DNA of 64,000 nucleotides from Pseudocercospora fijiensis CIRAD86 (Eukaryota > Ascomycota > Dothideomycetes > Mycosphaerellales > Mycosphaerellaceae), in assembly GCF_000340215.1 (NCBI RefSeq), contig NW_006921537.1:4396104-4460103 (forward strand), written 5' to 3'. The notes under the pieces were generated by a model that was given only the letters and a program-made list of their open reading frames with translations, did no database searches and was not told the origin of the DNA. Every line of letters begins with the position of its first letter. Within the stretch, counting starts at the first letter, position 1. Shown piece after piece: positions 25,451 to 33,379 of the stretch. Made by a program: the position numbers and the translations under genes.

Positions 25451-25931
25451 ATCCTTTTTAGCTATACTAACCTTCTTTCCTTACTCTAAGGTTACTATAA
25501 TATAGGCTTGCGCGACGCTTACTCTATTGCCTAGCGATACCGCGATACTACCTCTTTCGCTATATATAACCTTCGTATCGATACCTATACCTCTACGCTC
25601 TATATCTACTACCTCTATAATACCCTCGCTCCGCGCGCGCCTTCGTATACTTTCGTAACGTACTTTTCTATTAATTCGACGACTTTTATAATACCGAGTC
25701 TACTTAACTAAGTTACGACGCCTTGTAAGAAGGGACCTAGTGCTTCTACGGGTCGTAATAAGACCGGAATTGCTAGAACGAGTATAGTATATCTACGTAA
25801 GAAGGCTACTACTACTACCGCTAGCTCTCGTACTAGAAAGAGCGTCGCGGGTAAGGCTCCGCGTAAGACGACGACTAGCGCTTCTACTACTAGTAGCAAT
25901 AATCGTACGAAGCGTCGATAGCGCCTAGGAA

Positions 25932-25997
25932 GTAAGTCCTATCTATAGCCGGTAGCGTAGCCGGTATTCTTACTTTTTTTTACTAATCCTTCTTTAG
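25932..25997 (+). other. spliceosomal intron with GCCGGY hairpin in H3-like gene 2
   Basis: GTAAGT donor, TACTAAT branch, TCTTTAG acceptor, 66 nt. It contains AGCCGGT-AGCGT-AGCCGGT. Its removal makes the GTVALR junction of histone H3 (A|CC gives Thr), which independently confirms both edges. Confidence 0.85.
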
Positions 25998-26180
25998 CCG
26001 TAGCCCTTCGTAAGATTCGGATATATTAGAAGTATAGTAAACTCCTATTCCGTAAAACTCCTTTCTAATAACTTATTCGCGAAATCGCCTAGTATATTAT
26101 ACTAGACTATTGCTCCTAAGCCTCCGTAATAGAAGCCCTCTAAGAGGCTTTAGAAGCCTACCTAGTTCGTATCTTCGAAT

Positions 26181-26228
26181 ATATGTTTCTCTTCTACCTC
26201 TTTTCGAACTATACTAATACTATTTTAG
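26181..26228 (+). other. second intron of H3-like gene 2, donor apparently destroyed by RIP
   Basis: 48 nt with TACTAATAC branch and TTTTAG acceptor. The expected donor reads ATATGT; a TpG-to-TpA change would convert GTATGT to this. Joining restores the exact H3 length between FE and NL. No hairpin motif is present. Confidence 0.55.
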
Positions 26229-26569
26229 CGGTTAACCTTATAGCTATCTACGCGAAGCGTATTACGATTATAGATAAGAATTTTAAAGCCCTCGATTAGA
26301 TTCTTAAAGGCTAAAATGTCTATATTTAAGATAGTAGTAGGTAGGATAGATATTCTAGTAGGAAGGATATTCTTAGTATTATCTATAAGCGTTTCTATAT
26401 GCGAAATAAGCCGCTATTATATAGCGCTATATATCGCGCTCTAAATACTCTCTAAGTATATATATATAGTATAGTATGCTTTATTAGCCGTACGGAATAG
26501 AAGTCTTCGAAAATCCTATTAGTACTAAGGAGTAAAAATGTCGGCTACGCTACCGGCTATACTACCGGG

Positions 26570-27330
26570 TCTTACGAAGAACTAAAAGAAGATAGACATT
26601 CTAGTTAATTTATATTAGTTTAGATTTTTACTAAAAGAAAATAGGGACAAAGGAGGAAGGTTAAAGAACCTAATACTAATATTTATAGGAATTACCCCTA
26701 GTTTCTAGACTATATTATATATCTGCCTTCGTAACTCTACCTAATACTCCCTCTAAATATCCTTATACTCTACGTACTAGAAATTCAACTAGGTACCTAG
26801 ACCTATAGTAGCCTCTATATCTTTTACTATCTTCTATAAGTTAAAGGACTCTCCGATAGTAGCCTCTACCTCCTTATATAATACGAAGTTACTTCCTACC
26901 TTACTCTTTATATCTACTAAATAACTAAGAGTTCTAAGGAACCAACTAGCACTCGGCCTTAGTATAGCGAGTAACGAGTAGAACGTAGTATAGAGCTGCT
27001 TTATAGCTCTTTTATATAATATACCGATACCGAGGGAGGAGCTATCCTAGTACTTAATATTAGAGAATAATTTAGTAGGAAAGTATTAGAACTTCTTAAG
27101 GAGGGCTTCGAGTAAAATCGATAAGTTCTACCTAGATCTAGATAAGGATATTCTATTAAGCAGTTAGGGAAATAAATAGGGAGCGAAAGGATAAAATTTA
27201 TACCTAGTAAGTATAGTTTCTAAACTGTACTATAATAGCTTGTATATATATATACTTTTAATTAGTTAGTACTATTAGCTAATTGTCTATAGATTTAGGG
27301 TTATATAAGTACCTTCCTATAACTGAAAAA
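26570..27330 (-). pseudogene. unknown minus-strand gene at the right end of the hAT composite
   Basis: The minus strand at about 26700-27010 reads as a fluent helical protein with only CAG-type stops: LVDIKSKVGSNFVLYKEVEA, TIGESFNL, KIVKDIEATIGLGT, YVEYKDI, REY, VELRR. I do not recognise it. Intron motifs at 26546-26565 and 27331-27351 are in the reverse orientation (AGCCGGTAGCGTAGCCGRC on the minus strand), each preceded by GTAT- or GTAG-type donors on that strand, consistent with introns of a minus-strand gene flanking this exon. It converges on the plus-strand H3-like gene 2. The 26315-26570 gap holds nothing I can read. Confidence 0.45.
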
Positions 27331-27479
27331 TGCCGGCTACGCTACCGGCTATACTCTCGTATCTTATAAAGGGCTTGCTTCGAGTTACGTCTACATTCTT
27401 ACACTTCTTAGAAACCGATAAATTCTATAGTTCGAACTAGCTACTCCTATAGTTGCGTAGCAAACTAACCCAAACCAAC

Positions 27480-27498
27480 CCGAACTACTACGGGGTCT
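27480..27498 (-). repeat. right terminal inverted repeat of the hAT composite
   Basis: CCGAACTACTACGGGGTCT, exact reverse complement of 4395-4413. The next base triplet ACT repeats the left flank. Confidence 0.8.
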
Positions 27499-28060
27499 AC
27501 TTATAATACGCGGCAACTTAGTATAAACTATAATAATATCTTTAAGGAAATTGCAGATATATCTACGGTATTAATACTACTATCTACGAACGTAGAACAC
27601 TAATATCTATCTATAGACACGAGTAATAAGGAGTTCCTTAGCAGTTAAGAGACTAGATAGCTCTTCTAGTATAGGGTCCGGATCTATATTATTGCCTTTA
27701 GTATATATAAAGGGATTACCTAGCTCTATCTTACTCTAAGTATCTCGGTTAATATAACAACTATAGATGCCCTTATTCTTCTTAATATTTATACTAAACT
27801 ATATCTTATAACAACGACTATATATTTCTAGAGTATTATTATCTAGAGATATATAGAAGTCGTATAGGAGGTCCTAGTCCGCTACGTCTAACGCTAGTAT
27901 ATAGGACTACTAGTCGATAGGGACTAATAGAGGATCTTAGTAATTTTTAAAGCGATTAAGTCTGTCCTATTATATCCGAACGTTAGCTCTAATAGTACGT
28001 CGAGGAGGCAGTAATAACGATTAAGAGCCTTAGAGTTATAAAGAGGCTATAGGCTAACTT
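27499..28060 (-). pseudogene. Helitron RepHel, N-terminal fragment (truncated)
   Basis: The minus-strand reading matches the segment of fungal Helitron proteins preceding the Rep domain: EIYSRCYKIQFSINIKKNKG (Cys-rich 'CxRCxxxWFDM' region), YINRDT*SK, NPFIYTKGNNIDPDPILEEL (family: PFLFSAENNMDPGPVPEEL), AKELLITRVYR*ILVFYVRR (family: EEMLIARSHVQMMVYRYRG), then YICNFLKDIIIVYTKLPRII (family: GHVxxFxQxxxxVxxxLPxLPSE). The reading stops at the right inverted repeat of the hAT composite. No Rep tyrosines or helicase domain are in the window, because the next sequence on the far side of the composite is gypsy gag. A Helitron would replicate by rolling circle; this is a dead fragment. Confidence 0.7.
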
Positions 28061-29950
28061 AATAGCTATACTTACGAACTAGGCAAAACAAGTTCGTCGC
28101 TAAGCTAGCTTAGAGTTAGAGTATATCTACTACTACGTCTAGAAGTAGTTAGTGTTCCTCCTATAGTAGAACTTTACTACTATTTCGGAAAGTGCTAAAT
28201 ATAAGTACCGCGGAGTTTAGGCAAAGATAGGCGCTAGAAACTAAACCGGTTACTATTATACGTACTATAGATATACTAATTGTTCTTAGAGACCGGATCC
28301 TCGCTAATACGACCTTCCTCGTAATACTAGTAGTAATTATTCTCGGCGCTGCTCTAATCTTCTTAAGAGCGAGGCTTGCTATAGTCGATATATATAAAGA
28401 AAGGTTAAGTTTCCTATAGAATCGATTAGAATTATATAGAAGGTATAGGCGTAGTTAATTACGAACCTCGAGGCGTTTCTAGATAGGTAGTCTATATATC
28501 GGCTTACTAAGCGCCTAAAGGGGTCTATTATAGTATAGACGGCGAGTAATCTTAGATATAGCCTTTATATCGTAACTAATATACCTAATATCGCGCTTTA
28601 CTAGTAGCTCTCCTATACTCTTATTACTAAGCCTAAGTTTCTAGACTAGGCTAGCTTAATAGATAAAAGAGGTAGAGGCATACTACGAGTAGCGTTAGAC
28701 GCTAATAGAAGAGTATAGTAGCGCGGAGCTAATAGTACTAGACTAGACGGTAGCGGCGCTAGTACGGAGCGCTTACTAGTTTTACGATTCTTCTAGTTAC
28801 TAGACGCGCTCTATAAAACAATTATTCCTCGATAGGAAGTATGTTATTTAACGGGTAGACCGCCTTTCTTCTTTTAGTTTAGAAATTAATAGACGTCCTT
28901 AACCTTGCTATAATTATCGCACTTCTATATAGGCGGCTACTTGTAACTAGTAGGAAAGGGCGGTTAAGTAGGAGTAAGAGGCTACTATACTAGAGTCCGA
29001 GAGACTAGTCTAGTAGTCGTAGATTAAGTATAGCTAGGAGATGCGGCAATGCTCGTAGTAGGGATAGGCTAAGGCTAGTAGGATATATATATATCGTTAT
29101 CTCTTACTAGCGGCATAGCCTAGAGCCTACTACTGCCTATAAACCGTAGTAGATCTACGAGAGTAAAACGAGCGATAAGTACGCTATAAGGGTTATACTA
29201 GTACTCTTAGAAGATACTATAGTATACGTAGTTATTCCTATTACCGCCTATTTAGTAATTAGGCTAGGCTAGGACTCGAAAATATATTCTCTTTACTAGC
29301 GACTATCTAGTATTTAATACTATCTAAAAGCATATTCTAGCGGCGATACTAGTCGGTAATAAATAGTCGGCTAAGGTATAGATAGCCTAGGCGTCGACTA
29401 TACTATTATAGAATCGCTTAGATAGACTAGTAGCAATATAGGCGTAGCTTACGGATAATATTAATTTCCGATTTCGCCTTAGCCTACTTCTCGCTCTAAT
29501 GCGTAAAGCGACGGATACTCTATTTAATATAGCTATCGTAGTCTTAGATACGCTTAATATCTACGAAGTAGTACTCCGACAATATACGCGGCTTTAAGTA
29601 TATCTTATTATCTTATACAGCGAGTCGACTCTATATAGTAGTCTAGGTTCGGCTATCCTTAAACTAGGATATAGTATATAGGAAGAGTAAAGGGACTATT
29701 TAGCGTATATATAGAAAGGGGGGATATATAGATAGAGAAAGACGACTATTAGTATAAGGAAGGAGATAGTTATAGATAGAAAGCGCGAGGTAATACGACG
29801 GCTACCTTAGGTACTAGTAAATATAGACTACTCTATTTACTTATATACGATGCCGCTCGGCAACTTATATATACGTGTAGATAACTTATATCTCCTACCT
29901 TATAATATAGCAAATTCTAATATAACGCCTAGCAATAAAGCTAACTTTCT
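28061..29950. other. RIPped sequence, no gene assigned
   Basis: Both strands give partly sense-like readings but I recognise no family. The plus strand at about 28900-29300 reads a Gln/Glu-rich helical stretch (KQEQEATILESERLVQQ when CAG is restored) after a possible Cys cluster (PCYNYRTS); at about 29700-29900 it reads RRLP, VLVNIDYSIYLYTMPLGNLY. It may be the 5' part of the Helitron plus another element. Confidence 0.4.
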
Positions 29951-29960
29951 TTCCTACCTC

Positions 29961-30196
29961 TATCTACTTACTTACGTTATTACTTAGGGTAGGGGGCATT
30001 ATCTACCCCTTTAGTATCTATATTACTTTACTTACGTTATCGCTTAGGGCAGGGGGGAATCGTTATCGTAAGCTCCTCCTAAACCCCCTAGTATCTACCG
30101 CTTTAGTATCTATATCGCTTTACTAACGTTACCGCTTAGGGTAGGGGGGAATAGTCGTCGTAAGCTCCTTCTAAGTCCCCTAGTACCTACCGCCCT
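29961..30196. repeat. irregular tandem repeat, about 60-95 bp unit, three copies
   Basis: The segment ACTTACGTTATYGCTTAGGG followed by a G-rich AGGGGGG run recurs at about 29970, 30030 and 30122. The last two copies also share GTAAGCTCCTYCTAARYCCC and CTAGTAYCTACCG. Copies differ by transitions and by a deletion in copy 1. Confidence 0.7.
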
Positions 30197-31360
30197 AATC
30201 CTACTATCTACTAGAAGCTATAATACTATTCTTCTACTAATAGGCGTATCCGGTCTTCTAGCTTAGTTAAAGGCATATAGGGGTAGCCTAAGGCCTCTAT
30301 CGTTATCGTATTAATTACTTTTACTAGACTACTATTGCTAGAAGTACGTTTAATTAACTTAACTAGGATAGATAGCTTTAGAAGGTCTAGGATAGAAAGG
30401 CAGCGGTTACTAGGTATACTACTAGATATGCTTTCGATGCTAACTAAACTTTAATATTATAGCTACTAGTCCGGGAAAATAAATGCTTAATTAGTATCTA
30501 AACCTTACCTACCTACCTTTTACGCTTTCCTTCTAACTAAGCTATTACTATAGGTAGTAGTAATAAAGCTATAAAATAGTACTATAAATTATACCTTCGA
30601 CTAATAACGACGCGCGTACCTAGCTATAACTAGGTATTGGAATTATAGTAATCCTTTACGCTTAGTTATAGTCTCTCGAGGTCTTATCCTATTTACTTAG
30701 TAATAAGAACTACTCCTACTACGTACGGTCTACTCGGACTTCCCTTAATTAGCTTAGGGCGTAGTCGTAGCCGTAGGTTACCGGGCTAGTTTATTAGCTC
30801 TTTCTAAGATTGCTAGGCCTAACAATCTAGTAGAAGCGAACGCTAATAGTCTAGGTTAGGCAGCCGTTAATTGTTTCTAAAATTAGTCCGGCTAATTTTC
30901 AATAGCGGCACTTTACTTAGTAAAGTATATAAGGTCGAAGTCTAGTAGTTAAATTTACTTAGTCGATTTGTAACGTATCTTTAAGAGTTAGTAAGCTCGA
31001 GGGCTATATCGTATCTATAAGATTAACTTCGGGTACTACCTATTTATAGTTTTGCTTTACTTCCTATCTTTTTTTTAGTCTTAGCTTAGTAACGTAGACT
31101 GCCTTTTTACTAGTATAACGCTAGTCTTAGATACTAGTAGAGTAGACTAGTTTTCTAATAGTATATATAATAATAGCCTTTTGCTTCTTATATTATTCTT
31201 TATATTAGATTGTCTATTTATCTCTATATATTATAGTATCTATAGCTCTTTCTATTTATAACTATACTATACTTTTGCTATCGAAGGTCGCTATAAGAGG
31301 GTATACGGAATAGGGTCTTTAGTAGTAGTTAATTGCTATAGCGGGAATTACGGGTACGGC
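30197..31360. other. RIPped sequence, nothing assigned
   Basis: TA-rich, no readable protein family, no tandem structure. It separates the 60-95 bp repeat from the 16-bp satellite. Confidence 0.4.
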
Positions 31361-31612
31361 TATTAGCGTAGTATACTATTAGTATAGTATACTATTAGTA
31401 TAGTATACTATTAGTATAGTATACTATTAGTATAGTATACTATTAGTATAGTATACTATTAGTATACTATACTATTAGCGTAGTATACTACTAGGGGATT
31501 ATACTATTAGTATAGTATACTATTAGCGTAGTATACTATTAGCGTAGTATACTACTAGCGGATTATACTGTTAGCGTATTGTGCTATTAGCGTATTATAC
31601 TACTAGCGTACT
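31361..31612. repeat. 16-bp satellite TATTAGYRTAGTATAC, about 15 copies
   Basis: Units of TATTAGTATAGTATAC or TATTAGCGTAGTATAC run head to tail, with a few truncated units (CTACTAGGGGATTATAC, CTACTAGCGGATTATAC) towards the right. GTATAC and TAGTATACTA are palindromic, so single strands can fold on themselves. The TATAGTA and TAGCGTA versions differ by a CG/TA dinucleotide, not by a single CpA-context change. Confidence 0.9.
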
Positions 31613-31669
31613 TAGTTAAGCTATAGTACTAGCGTAGTATATTATTACTTTTAATATTATTATATTAAA

Positions 31670-31971
31670 GCACGTAATATCTTCGGAAGCCGACATCTTC
31701 CGTCCTACTAACTCGTACAGAATATAGCTAATTAGAGCTTTAGCCTTTCAAAATCCGGGGAGTTGCGTAGTAGCAACTTAGTATATTTAGCTGCTATAGT
31801 ACCTTTATTGCGAGCGAAGCTCGCCTTACAATAACAAGGGTACTACAGTAGCCGAATCCCCTAAGAAATCACTACGTAACTCCCCGGATTTCAGAAGCTG
31901 AAGCTCTAATTAGCTGTATTCTATACGAACTAGTAGGACGGAGGAACCTAGCTTCCGGGCATATTACGTGC
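31670..31971. mobile_element. foldback/MITE-like element with about 100-bp inverted repeats
   Basis: The left arm begins GCACGTAATAT and runs through CTTCCGTCCTACTA, AGCTAATTAGAGCTT, to ATCCGGGGAGTTGCGTAGT (to about 31775). The right arm (from about 31870 to 31971) is its reverse complement with about 85% identity. The central 90 bp contains its own short inverted repeat (GCGAGCGAAGCTCGC) and a CCTTTATTGC/ACAAGGGTAC region. No clear target duplication and no ORF. It keeps some CpA/TpG, so it is less RIPped than its surroundings. Confidence 0.8.
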
Positions 31972-32064
31972 CTTCCTTTTACGTTACTTCCTTTAAAGCG
32001 CGACAATAACAATGCGCTAACACTACCGTTAACACGCACCTAAGGCTAGTACTACGCTACTAGC

Positions 32065-32487
32065 TAGCGACCTGTAACGACTACGACTAGCGACCTGCAA
32101 CGACTAGCGACCTATAACGACTAGCGACCTGCAACGACTAGCGACCTACAACGACTAGCGACCTGTAACGACTAGCGACTAGCGACTTGCAACACGACTA
32201 GCGACCTGCAACGACTACGACTAGCGACCTACAACGACTAGCGACCTATAAGGGTATGTAAGGCGGAAGCTTCGCTCGCACTTTGTAGGCACGCGGAGCC
32301 GCCTATAAGCACGACTAGCGACCTGCAACGACTAGCGACCTGCGACCTGCAGCGACTACGACTAGCGACCTGCAACGACTAGCGACCTACAACGACTAGC
32401 GACCTGCAACGACTAGCGACCTGTAAGGGTATATAAGGCGGAAGCTTCGCTCGCACTTTATAGGCACGCGGAGCCGCCTACAAGCAC
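32065..32487. repeat. 17-bp satellite (ACGACTAGCGACCTGCA) with interspersed 63-bp module
   Basis: About 17 head-to-tail copies of a 17-bp unit (ACGACTAGCGACCTRYA) in two blocks (32065-32249, 32313-32424), each followed by a nearly identical 63-bp module (32250-32312 and 32425-32487). The module reads AAGGGTATRTAAGGCGGAAG... and contains the inverted pair GGCGG/CCGCC, so it can fold. Block plus module is a higher-order repeat. Units retain CpA/TpG at variable positions. Confidence 0.9.
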
Positions 32488-32590
32488 ATATTTAGTATAA
32501 GGCGAGCTTCGCTCGTAGTTATCTAGGTATAGAAGCGTACAGACAGTCGCTCTAGCGACTACAGTCTAGTTAAGTACACCTATAGCAACG

Positions 32591-32806
32591 ATAGTCTATA
32601 TAACAGTCTGTATAGTAGTCTGTGTAATAGTCTGTATAATAGTCTATATAATAGTCTGTATAATCGTCTGTGTAGTAGTCTATATAGTAGTCTGTGTAAT
32701 AGTCTGTATAATAGTCTGTATAATGGTCTGTATAATAGTCTGTATAATAGTCTATATAATGGTCTATATAATAGTCTATATAATAGTCTATATAATAGTC
32801 TGTATT
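32591..32806. repeat. 12-bp satellite ATAGTCTGTATA, 18 copies
   Basis: Exactly 216 bp in 12-bp steps: RTAGTCTRTRTA, with some units AACAGTCTGTAT- or GGTCT-type. Variation is almost entirely G/A at the TpG sites, i.e. RIP-type. It begins after ATAGCAACG and ends at TCTGTATTCTATAG. Confidence 0.9.
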
Positions 32807-33379
32807 CTATAGTAATAATAGTCTCTTCTGCAGTTAGATAGACCGAACTTTCCTTCTTAGGTTAGCGGTCTTTAGCCCTATTATTACTAATAGCTACGTC
32901 TTATTATCTGTAGTTACTAATAGTATTGCTAGCGTTACTAACAATAGGTGTTACTAATACAATAATATAGTAACCTAAGAGGCAATAGATCTGCGTAAGC
33001 TGTCCTAACTGCTATTTTTCGGTCGGTATACCGCGACCTAGACGAGCGAGGGCACTCTTCCGGTAGGTATTTAAAGTCCCGTAAGAGCGTCCGAGCGCCT
33101 AACCTACTAGGAATAGGCTCTATAGACCTTAGCGAGCGGCGGTCGGTATAGATTATATACGCTTCCGCTCTAGCGCGTCGACGCGCTATACTTTATTTAG
33201 GTTCTTATTTTCTATACTCCTATTATTCTTACTAACCTCGCTATTGCTCCGCTCCGCCCTCTATAATAAGTAGATTCTATCTCTTCCGATCGCGCTTTAT
33301 TAATTAAATTATACCTTTAACCTCTTCTAATACTATATTAATTAGTAACCTTATTAGAGATAGTAGAAGTAGTAGCACA
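32807..33379. other. 5' flank of the MULE, nothing assigned
   Basis: Non-coding by eye. It may contain the left terminal inverted repeat of the MULE at 33.4-36.6 kb, but I could not match it to a right copy near 36.6-36.9 kb. Confidence 0.35.

Larger units (their letters stand above)
25620..26314 (+). pseudogene. histone H3-like protein 2 (tail and core conserved, two introns)
   Basis: The N-terminal tail reads TRKSVAGKAPRKTTTSA at 25832-25879, matching H3 ARKSTGGKAPRKQLASK with identical spacing of K9, S10, K14 and K18, after an extended Thr/Ser/Lys-rich leader. Removing the intron 25932-25997 joins R*RLG-TVALRKIRIY*K, matching H3 KPGTVALREIRRYQK. The core continues KLLFRKTPF**LIREIA*, S*ASVIEAL*EALEAYLVRI and IYAKRITI, ending at TAA 26312-26314. 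A second intron at 26181-26228 gives FE-SV-NL against H3 FEDTNL; its donor now reads ATATGT, which I infer was GTATGT before RIP. With both introns removed the core has canonical H3 length. All stops are CAG/CAA-derived. A chromatin role for the element is inference. The start codon was not found. Confidence 0.82.
4395..27498 (+). mobile_element. hAT-family composite element with accessory and histone-like genes
   Basis: The ends are perfect 19-bp inverted repeats (4395-4413 and 27480-27498). Without the nested LTR retrotransposon the element is about 9.9 kb, large for a hAT. It carries a plus-strand accessory gene (4.85-6.9 kb), a hAT transposase split by the nested LTR element (about 7-9.5 kb and 22.68-23.5 kb), two H3-like genes, an unknown plus-strand gene and a minus-strand gene at the right end. 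Shared intron hairpins (GCCGGY pairs) occur on both sides of the nested element and, in that paired form, nowhere else I could see, which supports treating these pieces as one unit. No 8-bp hAT target duplication is visible: only ACT flanks both ends, and the flanks are different elements (gypsy gag on the left, Helitron on the right). The outer boundaries are therefore inference. Confidence 0.65.

Noticed and set aside
25708..25899. Minus-strand Val/Leu-rich open frame
   Set aside because: Antisense to the Lys/Thr-rich tail of H3-like gene 2, which has specific H3 tail identity on the plus strand.
24070..26314. The H3-like proteins being CENP-A (centromeric H3)
   Set aside because: Loop 1 between alpha-1 and alpha-2 has canonical H3 length in both, without the extra residues typical of CENP-A, and protein 2 has a canonical K9-K18 tail. 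Divergence alone does not support it.
4395..27498. Starship-type giant element
   Set aside because: No DUF3435 tyrosine recombinase recognised near either end; the transposase inside is hAT-type and the core is only about 9.9 kb.
4386..27507. 8-bp hAT target duplication at the composite's ends
   Set aside because: The 8 bp left (GTAGTTAC) and right (CTTATAAT) do not match even allowing for C-to-T and G-to-A; only a 3-bp ACT is shared.
27499..28060. Continuation of the left-flank gypsy gag across the hAT composite
   Set aside because: The minus-strand frame does run on by chance, but the residues match the Helitron segment before Rep, and gag features are absent.
32065..32487. CRISPR-like array
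   Set aside because: 17-bp units are head to tail without unique spacers, and the surroundings are eukaryotic; it is a satellite.
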